64,000 bases of DNA from Spartobacteria bacterium (GTDB lineage Bacteria; Verrucomicrobiota; Kiritimatiellia; RZYC01): positions 1 to 64,000 of the forward strand of contig RZYC01000009.1 of assembly GCA_009930475.1 (NCBI GenBank). Reading direction: 5' to 3'. The translations under genes were made by a program, and so were the position numbers. Of the stretch, positions 50,374-59,536 are shown one piece after another. A model generated the notes under the pieces. The model had not been told where the DNA came from, did not search any database, and worked only from the letters and a program-made list of their open reading frames with translations. Each line of letters opens with the position of its first letter. Position 1 is the first letter of the stretch.

Positions 50374-52431
50374 ATGAAATGGAACATCGGTAAAAAACTC
50401 ATGGCATCATTCCTTGCCGTTGCCACAATCGCACTGGTGCTGGGAGCATTAGGGTATTATGGGGCAGTGAAAAGTGATCAGTCCATTAATGCGATAGGAC
50501 ATGAATATTTGCCCAGTGTTCGCGCTCTGTTGACGTTTGATCGCGAATCCGAATTTATCAAAGTAGCAATGCGTACTTTGGGAATCCCCGGGCAAACGCT
50601 CAAAGATCGTCAGTTTCAGTATGATCTGGTGGCAGGTAGTCGAGCACGATATCAGGCGCATTGGGAATTCTTTGATGCGATTAGCAAGCCCGCTGAAGAG
50701 CAGAAAACATGGGAAGAATTTAAAGACGCCTGGGATGTGATGCGTGATGGAAACAATAAATATTTTGCAATCGCACATGAAATCGATGCATTGGGCATTT
50801 TTGATCCTGTCAAAGTTGAAGGACAACTCATTGGTTTCGAGCGTGATCATTATGTCTTGGAAGCCCAAATTCTAGGCGTTTTGTTTGCCAATCACCCCAT
50901 GTTTGAAGGGGGCGGTGATCCGACTAAATGTGCGTTTGGAAAATGGCTGGCTTCATTTTCTTGCACGGATAAGGAAGTCAATGAGGTGATCGCAGCTGCA
51001 CGCAAACCTCACGCTGCATTTCATAAGTCCATACAAACGATTAGAGAATTGCTGGCAAAAGGTGAACACGAAAAGGCTGTCGCTGTTTACAATGATGAAA
51101 TGAAGCCCTCAGCTGAAAGAGTTTTTGCTGATTTGGACACCATGAATGAGCACGTTCATCATGTTGTTGAGTTATATGACGCTGGGGACAAAATGTTGTT
51201 TGGCGACTTACGTCAGGCTCAATTTGGTGTAGCGAAATATCTAAAAGTCCTCGTCGATGATAATCTGCAGGAAGTGGATACAGAAGTTGCAAGTGCTGTT
51301 GCCAAAGCATCTTTACTGAAAACAATAAGCCCCATCGCAATGCTGGCAGGTCTTGCGGCGGCCATAATTCTGGGATTGATGATTAGTCGAAGCATTTCTG
51401 TCCCGCTGTCGCGCGTTGTCAGTTTGTTGAAAGCCATGGCAAAAGGTGATTTTACAATAAGCGTCACTGAAGGCGATCTGAAACGTGCGGATGAAATTGG
51501 TGATGTTTCTCAGGCTGCTGAAAGGTTGACACAGAGTATGAGGGAGATGGTTTCGGATATTTCCAGCGGCATTCAGACGCTGGCTTCTTCCTCCACTGAA
51601 CTGTCGGCGGTATCAAGCCAGATGGCAGGCGGGGTGCAGAATATATCTGATCGTTCGACGACGGTGGCCACAGCAGCAGAAGAATCAAGTGCCAATACCA
51701 ACTCGGTTGCTGCCAGCATGGAACAGGCCAGCACTAATCTGACGACAGTGGCCAGTGCCACCGAAGAAATGAGTGCCACAGTTACGGAAATTGCATCCAA
51801 TGCCGAAAAAGCACGTTCCATCAGTGGTGATGCCACGGATCAGGCACAGATTATCACGGGCATGATGAAGGAACTGGGATTGGCCGCGCAGGATATCGGC
51901 AAAGTCACTGAAACCATTACGGATATTTCGGCGCAGACCAATCTGCTGGCCCTGAATGCGACCATCGAAGCGGCCCGTGCGGGTGCTGCCGGCAAAGGGT
52001 TTGCTGTGGTAGCTGGCGAAATTAAGGAGCTGGCACGCCAGACCGCGTCGGCCACCGACGATATTCGGGGAAAAATCGAGGCGATTCAGCAGTCCACCGG
52101 TGGTGCGATATCCGATATCGAGCGGATTACCACGGTAATCAGTCAGGTCGGCGAAATTGTGTCTACAATCGCGGCCGCCATTGAACAGCAGGCAGCAACG
52201 ACCAAGGATGTGGCCCTGAATATTGCTCAGGCATCTGCCGGCGTACAGGATTCAAACGAACGTGTGGCGCAGACGGCCAGTGTATCGGGTGATATTGCGC
52301 GTGATATTTCACAGATTAACAACGCCATCGGCGATATTCGTCTGGGCGGCGATCAGGTTCAGATCAGTGCGCAGGAGCTGTCACAGCTCGCCGAGCAGCT
52401 GAAATCGATGATTGCCCGTTTTTCCGTGTGA
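50374..52431 (+). CDS. Methyl-accepting chemotaxis protein with periplasmic CZB-like domain
   Basis: 685 residues from ATG 50374, where GGAG lies 9 bases upstream (an upstream start inside the repeat is less likely). TM1 (about 10-30) and TM2 (about 310-335) flank a helical sensor. Within it [11 protein letters not shown] ... [10 protein letters not shown] ... [10 protein letters not shown] (about 160-220, Cys186) fits the 3His/1Cys pattern of the chemoreceptor zinc-binding (CZB) domain, here apparently periplasmic. Then HAMP ([20 protein letters not shown]) and the signalling hairpin with tip [23 protein letters not shown]. Glu/Gln pairs typical of methylation sites are present (CheR and CheB are encoded downstream). 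It signals to the CheA just upstream. Confidence 0.94.
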   Translation: MKWNIGKKLMASFLAVATIALVLGALGYYGAVKSDQSINAIGHEYLPSVRALLTFDRESEFIKVAMRTLGIPGQTLKDRQFQYDLVAGSRARYQAHWEFFDAISKPAEEQKTWEEFKDAWDVMRDGNNKYFAIAHEIDALGIFDPVKVEGQLIGFERDHYVLEAQILGVLFANHPMFEGGGDPTKCAFGKWLASFSCTDKEVNEVIAAARKPHAAFHKSIQTIRELLAKGEHEKAVAVYNDEMKPSAERVFADLDTMNEHVHHVVELYDAGDKMLFGDLRQAQFGVAKYLKVLVDDNLQEVDTEVASAVAKASLLKTISPIAMLAGLAAAIILGLMISRSISVPLSRVVSLLKAMAKGDFTISVTEGDLKRADEIGDVSQAAERLTQSMREMVSDISSGIQTLASSSTELSAVSSQMAGGVQNISDRSTTVATAAEESSANTNSVAASMEQASTNLTTVASATEEMSATVTEIASNAEKARSISGDATDQAQIITGMMKELGLAAQDIGKVTETITDISAQTNLLALNATIEAARAGAAGKGFAVVAGEIKELARQTASATDDIRGKIEAIQQSTGGAISDIERITTVISQVGEIVSTIAAAIEQQAATTKDVALNIAQASAGVQDSNERVAQTASVSGDIARDISQINNAIGDIRLGGDQVQISAQELSQLAEQLKSMIARFSV

Positions 52432-52439
52432 TGATGCAG

Positions 52440-52465
52440 GGCAGGGGAGTTCGGTCTCCCCTGCC
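52440..52465 (+). terminator. Strong intercistronic hairpin between receptor and cheW
   Basis: GGCAGGGGAG (52440-52449) and CTCCCCTGCC (52456-52465) form a perfect 10-bp stem with loop TTCGGT. No T-run follows, so it probably protects or attenuates the mRNA rather than ending it outright. Confidence 0.6.
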
Positions 52466-52519
52466 GCTAACACCCGTTCGGATACATTGTTTTCGTTTAA
52501 AAGAAGATTCGGAGGAGAC

Positions 52520-53005
52520 ATGAATAACTCATCAACGGCCGCTATAAGTTCGGAACAGATTCTTATAGCCACCTTTCAGCTGGGTGATGCCTATTTTGGT
52601 TTTGATACCGCGCAAGTGCAGGAAGTGCTCAGACTGACAGATATTACCCCCGTAAATCATGCGCCGGAGTATGTGCTGGGGGTGATGAACATGCGAGGCC
52701 GTATTTCTACGGTGATTGACCTGGGGGTAAAACTGGAGCTTGATCCTGTGTCTTTCGGTCCGGAATGCCGCATTTTTATGGTTGAATGGAATGAAGAACA
52801 TGTGGGACTGGTTGTAGATCGCATGGCCGATGTTCTTGCGGTGAGCAAAGATGTGCTGAAACATGTTCCCGAAAATGTCCATGGCGTGCAGAGTCGCCAG
52901 GTACGCGGAGTCTGTCATGCAGGCCATCAGCTGGTGGCATTGCTTGATTTGGCGGAAGTCCTGCGCAGTGATGCAAGAGATGGGCTGGCTGGAGCTGCGT
53001 CATGA
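52520..53005 (+). CDS. cheW: CheW coupling protein
   Basis: 161 residues. GGAGGAG directly precedes the ATG at 52520; an in-frame start 36 codons upstream overlaps the hairpin and is unlikely. CheW SH3-like double barrel: ILIATFQLGDAYFGFDTAQVQEVLR, then YVLGVMNMRGRISTVIDLGVKLEL, and EHVGLVVDRMADVLAV. It bridges the chemoreceptor and CheA. The stop overlaps the cheB start by 4 bases (ATGA). Confidence 0.95.
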   Translation: MNNSSTAAISSEQILIATFQLGDAYFGFDTAQVQEVLRLTDITPVNHAPEYVLGVMNMRGRISTVIDLGVKLELDPVSFGPECRIFMVEWNEEHVGLVVDRMADVLAVSKDVLKHVPENVHGVQSRQVRGVCHAGHQLVALLDLAEVLRSDARDGLAGAAS

Positions 53006-54123
53006 CCATTCGTGCCTTGGTTGCGGATGACTCGACGCTGTTCCGACGTGTGCTGACCGATGTGCTTAATGCCATTCCGGATGTGGAGGTCGTGGGTTCG
53101 GCATCGAATGGTGTTCAGGCGGTTGAAAAAATCAAGGCGCTCCAGCCTGATTTGGTGACCCTGGACATTGAAATGCCGCAAATGGATGGCATTGCGGTGC
53201 TTGATGCGTTGGATCACCCTAAAGATATTGCGGTGATCGTTGTGAGCGCATTGACCCTGCGAGGTGGTCATTTGACCATGAGAGCACTGGAAAAGGGGGC
53301 TTTTGACTTTATCACCAAACCGGAAACGGGGGGACTCAGTCAAAGTAAAGAAGCGATTACCGAGGCCCTGACGCCGCGTATTAAAGCACTGGCAAACCGC
53401 TTGCAGATTCGTAGCATTCTGCGTGGTGCTTCGGGGAAGAAAACCGTGGAATCATCCAGTCGAGACGAGACCGCAGATGTCGATAAACCAAAATTATCGG
53501 ATGTGGCGTCACGTATGTCTCGTGTATATAAACCGTCGCAGAAGCCGGAAATGGTGCTTATAGGCGTGTCTACCGGCGGGCCCAATGCTTTGGCAAAACT
53601 GATTCCTTCGCTGCCCGGAACGCTTGGTGTGCCTGTGCTCATTGTACAGCATATGCCGCCGGTGTTTACGAAATCGCTGGCCCAGAGTTTGGCCTCAAAA
53701 AGCGCATTGACTGTTGTAGAAGCGGAGAATGGCATGACGCTGGAGTCAAACACCGTTTACATTGCACCGGGTGGCTTGCAGATGAAGGTGGGCGTGGATT
53801 CGCTCAAAAACAAGGTGATCCAGATCAAAGATGATCCTCCGGAAAATAATTGCCGGCCTGCGGTTGATTATCTGTTTCGATCGGTGGCCATGCAGTTTCC
53901 CGGCAGAGCCATGGCCGTCATTTTGACGGGCATGGGTGCAGATGGAACCATTGGATTGAAACTGTTGAAACGCGGGGGGTGTTTTGTGCTGGGTCAGGAT
54001 GAGGACAGCTGTGTTGTGTATGGCATGCCGCGAGCCGCCGCAGAGGCCGGTGTGGTTGATGTTGTATTACCTTTGGAAGATATAGCCGGACGCATCGTGT
54101 CGGCTGTGCACGGGATGGTGTAA
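53002..54123 (+). CDS. cheB: CheB protein-glutamate methylesterase
   Basis: 373 residues. Receiver with phospho-Asp55 in LVTLDIEMPQMDGI, then a flexible linker (about 135-180) and the methylesterase domain: catalytic Ser190 in IGVSTGGPNAL, His in LIVQHMPPVFT and Asp in GMGADGTIGL, all intact. It removes methyl groups from the receptor for adaptation. Tightly packed: overlap of 4 bases with cheW and TAATG overlap with cheR. Confidence 0.96.
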   Translation: MTIRALVADDSTLFRRVLTDVLNAIPDVEVVGSASNGVQAVEKIKALQPDLVTLDIEMPQMDGIAVLDALDHPKDIAVIVVSALTLRGGHLTMRALEKGAFDFITKPETGGLSQSKEAITEALTPRIKALANRLQIRSILRGASGKKTVESSSRDETADVDKPKLSDVASRMSRVYKPSQKPEMVLIGVSTGGPNALAKLIPSLPGTLGVPVLIVQHMPPVFTKSLAQSLASKSALTVVEAENGMTLESNTVYIAPGGLQMKVGVDSLKNKVIQIKDDPPENNCRPAVDYLFRSVAMQFPGRAMAVILTGMGADGTIGLKLLKRGGCFVLGQDEDSCVVYGMPRAAAEAGVVDVVLPLEDIAGRIVSAVHGMV

Positions 54124-54974
54124 TGACGAAATTGTCACAAGAAGAATTTGCAGCCTGGATTAAGTATATCTATTCCATCTGCGGTATATCTCTGGATGCC
54201 AGTAAAGGGTATCTGGTGGAAACGAGATTGTCCGCAATGTTGCGTGAGCACAATTTGGACAGCTATTCTGAGCTGTTCTATAAAGTAAAAAGTGATTTTT
54301 CGGGAAAGTTGAAGCAGCAGATTATTGACGCCATTACAACCAATGAGACGTCGTTTTTTCGTGATTCGTCGCCTTTTGAACTTTTAAGAAATAAGATATT
54401 ACCGGATCTGATCGACTGTCGTACGAAAACCATCGGTGCCGGGCGAACCATTCCCCTTCGGATTTGGAGTGCCGCCTGCTCGACCGGGCAGGAGGTTTAC
54501 AGCACTGCGATAACTGCTCACGAACTGACCGCCGGAATGGGATCCTTTGATATCAGAATCACGGGTACCGATATTTCCGATCAGGCCATTGCCAAAGCGA
54601 GTCATGCCTATTATACGCAAATGGAGCTGAGTCGCGGGATGCAGGCAGATAAAATTCGGAAGCATTTCGTTGCAGAAGGAACGCGCTGGAAGGTAAAAGA
54701 TGAGATTCGCGCCATGGCCGTCTTTCAAAAAATTAATTTGCTTAAGCCACTGCCGTTTATTCAGAAGTTCGACATTGTATTCTGTCGTAATGTGGCGATT
54801 TATTTCACTGAACCGGATAAAATTAATCTGTTTAAGGCCATTGGCCGGGTTCTTGCCCCCGACGGGTATCTGATTATTGGCTCCACCGAATCCTTGACGG
54901 GATTATGCCCCGAATATGTGCCGCAGCGCTATCTGCGTTCGGTGTTCTACCAGCATAAAAACTTTGTGAGCTAA
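54123..54974 (+). CDS. cheR: CheR chemotaxis protein methyltransferase
   Basis: 283 residues. N-terminal helical domain (YIYSICGISLDASKGYLVETRL) with the TTNETSFFRD segment that follows, then the SAM-binding domain: IWSAACSTGQEVYSTAI (motif I), ITGTDISDQAIAKA, FDIVFCRNVAIYFT and GYLIIGSTESLTG. It methylates glutamates on the chemoreceptor. Its stop overlaps the stop of the convergent helicase gene by 4 bases, leaving no room for a separate terminator. Confidence 0.96.
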   Translation: MTKLSQEEFAAWIKYIYSICGISLDASKGYLVETRLSAMLREHNLDSYSELFYKVKSDFSGKLKQQIIDAITTNETSFFRDSSPFELLRNKILPDLIDCRTKTIGAGRTIPLRIWSAACSTGQEVYSTAITAHELTAGMGSFDIRITGTDISDQAIAKASHAYYTQMELSRGMQADKIRKHFVAEGTRWKVKDEIRAMAVFQKINLLKPLPFIQKFDIVFCRNVAIYFTEPDKINLFKAIGRVLAPDGYLIIGSTESLTGLCPEYVPQRYLRSVFYQHKNFVS

Positions 54975-57900
54975 TCTCGCGCATTTTCTTTGGATATCAT
55001 GGCTTGTGGATGCTTCATCGCGTAGTTGAGAAAGTTTTTCAGTGTAGGAACCTGATCCAGTGCAGACAAATCTCCTACCAGGCACAGGTGCGATTTAACC
55101 CGGCTCAGGGCGACATTGATCCGTCGGGCATCCTGATAGGTTCTCGATACATATTTTTGATCGGGATGGAGACAGAGCGAAAAAAAGATGATGTGTCGTT
55201 CATCACCCTGAAAACGATCCACCGTATCCACCAGCTGTGCCCATTGCGCCGCATTGCCCCATGTGGCACAATCCTGTTCCAGCTGCCGGCGAATCAGTGC
55301 CACTTGAGAACGAAACGGGGCAATAATCCCCACAGTAAAACGGCCTGCGCCGTCCATGACGGGCAGTCCGGATGCATAGAGTTCTTTGAGTGTGGCCGCA
55401 ATCCAGCGTGCTTCATCGGCTGATTGCCGTGGATGAATGGGGTCGGCCCGGTCTTTTACATCGATAAATTGAAGCGGAACATGCCGATGCAGCAAGGGAT
55501 GATCCGTTAAGGCGGACCCTGTATTGTTTGTACAGGATTCCGCACTGTGCAGCTTGTTGCTGTAGAACTGCTGACTAATAAAATGGGCAATGGCGGGGGG
55601 CATGCGATGCTGCACATTGAGCCGAACCAGATGGGTGGGATCCTGATCGAATTTTTCTGCAAGCGATTCGAACAGGGTGATGCCCAGCACATCGGCTGTT
55701 TCCTCTGACACGACCGGAGGCAGTTGTCGATGGTCGCCGATAAGGATCCATGTATGAGCCAGCCGCAATACGCCCAATAAATTCGGAAGAATGATCTGCG
55801 AGGCTTCATCAATGACGGCGACGTCGAACAGCGGGGTGCCTGTGTCGTTTTCCAGAAGGTGGTCGTATTGTGCGGACATCCAGGCCTGCGTCGTCCCGAC
55901 ATACACCGATGGCTGTGCAAGCAGACGCGAAATCCGTTCGGCAGCAGTTTTCATTGATTCCAGCATCGCTTTGCCGGTGGAAGGGGGGGCTTCACGGTCC
56001 TTGACGTCCAGTGCATGAACGAGGCATTTATCCTTGTGACGGGCGGCCGTCGATTCCGGTCGACCCAGTTTCCGAACCTGAATTTCAGGTGCACAGGCCT
56101 CCAGTTTACTCATGACCTCATCGGCGGCACGATGGGTGTAGGTTGCCAGCATGATCCGTTTTCCCTGCGCTGTAAGGGCTTTCACGATGTGGGCCAGCGT
56201 AAAGGTTTTTCCCGCACCGGGCGGGCCCTGAATGAGCAGTATATTTTGCAGGCCCAGAGCCAGTGAGACGGCCTGTTGCTGCGCGTCCAGTAAGGAGGTT
56301 GCGGCGGGGTGCAGATTCTTTACCGGCTGTGGAATATTGGGTGGAATGACTGTTTGGCTGTTTGTCAGGAAGGCACCCAGCTGTTTCAGTCCGGCATGGG
56401 CGGCATCAGCCTGAGTAACGAGCAGATACAACGCGGCAAAATTCCGTTCGTAGGCCGAATCCGGGGCATTGGCATCCAGCAGCGCCGGTTCAAACCAAAG
56501 CGAATCGACGCCTTTGGGCACGGTCACTTCAGCCGCATCACGATCAATATGGCGGATGTATACTTCCATGCAATTACCCTGAACAGGGCCAGCCGCATCG
56601 CTCAGTAAACAGGGATCCCCTTCGCGGAATTCTGATTGATTGCCTTCAGGAAAGATCAGCTGGACTGTATGAGCTGCCGGATCAAAGGCGTGCTGCTTCA
56701 CGCGCAGACAGCTTCCCTCGCTGATGCGCACGGCTTGAACCTCTTGCAGTGCGGCACCGTGCTGGAGCCGATGCGCCTGCAATTCATAGCGCAGTGCACG
56801 ATTAAATGTCTTAAACAGTGCCGCCTGATCACGATCTATCTGACAGGAAAGAAGGAGTTCGTTCAGGTGTTCGGCGGGACGCATTCCGCCCGATAACCCA
56901 AGTTCAGAAAGCATGACGCACATGGCCGCTTTGCCATTTTTTACGCAGGCCCTGCATTTGTTGCTGTTTTCATTGTAGGCCTGCTGTCCGGTGTGATCGA
57001 TGGCCACTACTTCATTGCGCAGGTTTATAATATCGACGGCCTTTTTTGCATCAAACGGAACATCTTTCAGCATCGCCGAAGGGGGCAGCGTCGGCACGCC
57101 GTCGCGCAGGCGCCGGGCATTGGTGCCGGTGTACAGAACACAGGGTGGATCCAGCGGACCGATCCCCGCCTGCGACAAAAGTAATTGATAGGCACTGACC
57201 TGAAAGGCATGTCCCTGATTGGCCGCATGGCCTTGCGATTTTCCAGTTTTCAGTTCGATAGCCTGCCAGCGTCCGTTGGATCGGTGAATGAGTGCATCGA
57301 TTTTTCCCTTCAATCCCAGATGAGGGTTCACCATGAAGCGTTCGATGAACACCTCATCGTCTTTCTCTGTTTTAACGCACCCGTTCAAACTGGCAGCCAG
57401 CGTATTTAGATGGGGGCGTGCGTCCATGTAGTAGTCTGTGGAATCAATGCCGTGCATAACAAGTTGGGGAAGCTGATCCGTGATGCATTCATTGCAGGCT
57501 TCAATCATCTTGGGAATATCTGCCGGATTCCGAAGCACGGCCCCGAAAACATGATGAACGAGACTGCCCCGCATCATGGCCGCACTGGTTCCGGGAAGGG
57601 AATAACGATCCATGAGGAAATTTCGCGGACAATAGTCAAAATGGGTCAGTGCGGTGACATTCACCATATATTCAGGCAGGATAACTAGCATAGGAAAGCT
57701 GGTGTCCACCGTATCCAGTGAATCAGGGAAGAGAAACCGTCCGTGATCGTACCGCACGTGGATCAATTTGAGGGTGACGGTGGTCATTTGATGATACTGC
57801 GAGGTCACTTTTAGAATGTCAGCAGCCGCTTTCGCACTGCGCTTTAGATACTCTGGAATCGACAGCGTTGTTCGCCGAACAGCACCGGCCAGTGCAAATT

Positions 57901-58018
57901 GTATATCCATTTTCCATTGCCCGTATGGATCAATATGGGACGACAGCAACTGGGTTACATAAACGGTCTGCGGTTTTGACACGTCTGAGAGACGGCCTGA
58001 TTCCTGCATCAGAGACAT
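54971..58018 (-). CDS. Dna2-like nuclease-helicase (Cas4/RecB-type nuclease fused to SF1B helicase)
   Basis: 1015 residues from ATG 58018, with GGGAGGGAG just upstream. N-terminal half: a PD-(D/E)XK nuclease of the Cas4/RecB type (FDYCPRNFLMDRY; GSLVHHVFG; GRWQAIELKTGKSQG; FQVSAYQLLLSQ) with cysteines (first in DYCP, then KCRACVKNGKAAMC) suited to an iron-sulfur cluster. C-terminal half: UPF1/Dna2-type superfamily 1 helicase with LLIQGPPGAGKTFTL (Walker A), FDVAVIDEASQI (Walker B), LIGDHRQLPPVV, LNVQHRMPPAI and DTVDRFQGDERHIIFFSL. In eukaryotes and archaea such proteins process DNA flaps and ends; in bacteria they are often linked to repair or defence. It stands alone after the metal-transport genes. 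Confidence 0.88.
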   Translation of the reverse strand: MSLMQESGRLSDVSKPQTVYVTQLLSSHIDPYGQWKMDIQFALAGAVRRTTLSIPEYLKRSAKAAADILKVTSQYHQMTTVTLKLIHVRYDHGRFLFPDSLDTVDTSFPMLVILPEYMVNVTALTHFDYCPRNFLMDRYSLPGTSAAMMRGSLVHHVFGAVLRNPADIPKMIEACNECITDQLPQLVMHGIDSTDYYMDARPHLNTLAASLNGCVKTEKDDEVFIERFMVNPHLGLKGKIDALIHRSNGRWQAIELKTGKSQGHAANQGHAFQVSAYQLLLSQAGIGPLDPPCVLYTGTNARRLRDGVPTLPPSAMLKDVPFDAKKAVDIINLRNEVVAIDHTGQQAYNENSNKCRACVKNGKAAMCVMLSELGLSGGMRPAEHLNELLLSCQIDRDQAALFKTFNRALRYELQAHRLQHGAALQEVQAVRISEGSCLRVKQHAFDPAAHTVQLIFPEGNQSEFREGDPCLLSDAAGPVQGNCMEVYIRHIDRDAAEVTVPKGVDSLWFEPALLDANAPDSAYERNFAALYLLVTQADAAHAGLKQLGAFLTNSQTVIPPNIPQPVKNLHPAATSLLDAQQQAVSLALGLQNILLIQGPPGAGKTFTLAHIVKALTAQGKRIMLATYTHRAADEVMSKLEACAPEIQVRKLGRPESTAARHKDKCLVHALDVKDREAPPSTGKAMLESMKTAAERISRLLAQPSVYVGTTQAWMSAQYDHLLENDTGTPLFDVAVIDEASQIILPNLLGVLRLAHTWILIGDHRQLPPVVSEETADVLGITLFESLAEKFDQDPTHLVRLNVQHRMPPAIAHFISQQFYSNKLHSAESCTNNTGSALTDHPLLHRHVPLQFIDVKDRADPIHPRQSADEARWIAATLKELYASGLPVMDGAGRFTVGIIAPFRSQVALIRRQLEQDCATWGNAAQWAQLVDTVDRFQGDERHIIFFSLCLHPDQKYVSRTYQDARRINVALSRVKSHLCLVGDLSALDQVPTLKNFLNYAMKHPQAMISKENARD

Positions 58019-58060
58019 GGTGTACTCCCTCCCGCTAAACACGTTGGCGTCTTCATCGTA

Positions 58061-58636
58061 TTATGCCAGGAGATGCATGGTGAGAATACGAATCCCGATA
58101 CCGATCAATATCAGACCGCCGATGATTTCCAGTTTGTTTTCAAATAAATGACCCATGCGATAACCGATATAGACCCCGAAGAACGACATCACAAAGGTCA
58201 CGCCGCAGAAGACCAGTGCCGGAACAATAATCGGGTCGCCAAGAAAAGAGATGGTGACGCCCACGGCCAGGGCATCAATGCTGGTGGCAATCGACAGCAG
58301 GAGGATCATGGACATACTGAACGGGTTTTTCGGCTCTTTACGGTCGCTGTTTTCATTATTCATCCACAGGGATTCATAAATCATTTTCCCCCCGATGCCG
58401 CTTAAAAGAAAAAAGGCAATCCAGTGATCAAAGGGTTCGACGATATCCCGAGCGCAGGATCCGGCCAGCCAACCGGCCAGAGGCATAAACCCTTGAAAAA
58501 AGCCAAAGGATGCGGCCATCAATACCGCACAGCGGATATGCAGACGTTTCATGGTCAGTCCGCTGGTGACGGAGGCGGCAAAAGCATCCATGGCCAGGGC
58601 CAGGGCGATCATAAAAGTGGAGATAGAGCAGATCAA
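58061..58636 (-). CDS. mntP: Manganese efflux pump MntP
   Basis: 191 residues, six membrane helices. The family signature is clear: FMIALALAMDAFAASVTSGL and, in the second repeat, ILLLSIATSIDALAVGVTISF, each with the conserved Asp. GGIGGKMIYESL-type segment (SGIGGKMIYESLWM) is also present. Start TTG 58636 has AGGAT upstream; ATG 58612 is an alternative. MntP exports Mn2+; the yybP-ykoY riboswitch that often controls it is absent, as the CDF gene ends 6 bases before. Confidence 0.94.
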   Translation of the reverse strand: MICSISTFMIALALAMDAFAASVTSGLTMKRLHIRCAVLMAASFGFFQGFMPLAGWLAGSCARDIVEPFDHWIAFFLLSGIGGKMIYESLWMNNENSDRKEPKNPFSMSMILLLSIATSIDALAVGVTISFLGDPIIVPALVFCGVTFVMSFFGVYIGYRMGHLFENKLEIIGGLILIGIGIRILTMHLLA

Positions 58637-58642
58637 AAACGG

Positions 58643-59536
58643 TTATCCTGTCTTATTGTTTTGTTGTTCAGGGTCATTGGGTTCTATGTGAATAAGTACA
58701 TCTAATATATTTAAATCGGCATTGAGCAGCGCATATTTCACCTGTCCGCCAATGGCATGCCCCTCCCGCACAGACAGGCTTCCGTCCACCAGCAGATGCA
58801 AGTCAATGTAGAAACAGCCTCCGATACGACGGGATCGGATGGCATGCATGCCCAGAACACGATTGTTCTTCAGAATAATGGAATGGATCTGCTCCTGTGT
58901 TCGCTGACACGCACCGCTTTCCGCCAGTTCCGCCAGTGCCGGTTTGATGATTTCCCAGGAGGAGTAAAGCAGGAAACAGCATACGAGCAGGGCACCTAGT
59001 GAATCGATGAAATACCATTTTGGATAGACAATGGCGGTCAGAACGGCAATGGCGACAGGCATAGAACTGAAGGCATCGGAGCGATGATGCCAGGCATTGG
59101 CCTGCAACGCCGCAGAGTGTATCCGTTTTCCCACCCGCAACGTGTAACGATAGAGCCATTCTTTCGAAATGATGGATGCGACAGCCACAATAAAGGCCAG
59201 CCAGCCGGGGTGGCCGCGATCTGCTGAGCGTAACGCTATGATGGCATCCATTCCGATGCCTATGGCTGCCCCGACAAGGCAAAGTCCGATAAAGAGCGTG
59301 ATCAGCGTTTCAATGCGACGATGCCCGTAAGGATGGCTGTGGTCGGCCGGTGCCGTCCAGAACCGTTCCCCGAAAAGCAGTGCCAGGTCAGTGGTTATAT
59401 CAGATAAACTATGAAATCCATCGGCGATTAACGCCTGACTGCCGGCAATCACACCCACAGAACATTTCATGATCGACAGAAAGATATTTATGATCAATCC
59501 CAATATGGTTACACGCTGAAGAGGTGTTTTTTTCAT
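58643..59536 (-). CDS. Cation diffusion facilitator (CDF) transporter
   Basis: 297 residues. Metal-site motifs ADGFHSLSD in helix 2 and WHHRSDAFSS in helix 5 fit the CDF pattern (HxxxD, DxxxD) and six membrane helices are visible; the C-terminal cytoplasmic domain ends with DVLIHIEPNDPEQQ. The His residues (HSLSD and HHRSD) suggest Zn2+, Fe2+ or Mn2+ rather than a strict manganese pump. Start 59536 is chosen because it overlaps the ThiDE stop by 4 bases (ATGA). Next to MntP it suggests a metal-detoxification unit. Confidence 0.92.
   Translation of the reverse strand: MKKTPLQRVTILGLIINIFLSIMKCSVGVIAGSQALIADGFHSLSDITTDLALLFGERFWTAPADHSHPYGHRRIETLITLFIGLCLVGAAIGIGMDAIIALRSADRGHPGWLAFIVAVASIISKEWLYRYTLRVGKRIHSAALQANAWHHRSDAFSSMPVAIAVLTAIVYPKWYFIDSLGALLVCCFLLYSSWEIIKPALAELAESGACQRTQEQIHSIILKNNRVLGMHAIRSRRIGGCFYIDLHLLVDGSLSVREGHAIGGQVKYALLNADLNILDVLIHIEPNDPEQQNNKTG

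Noticed and set aside
58637-58642. yybP-ykoY manganese riboswitch before mntP
   Set aside because: Only 6 bases separate mntP from the CDF gene.
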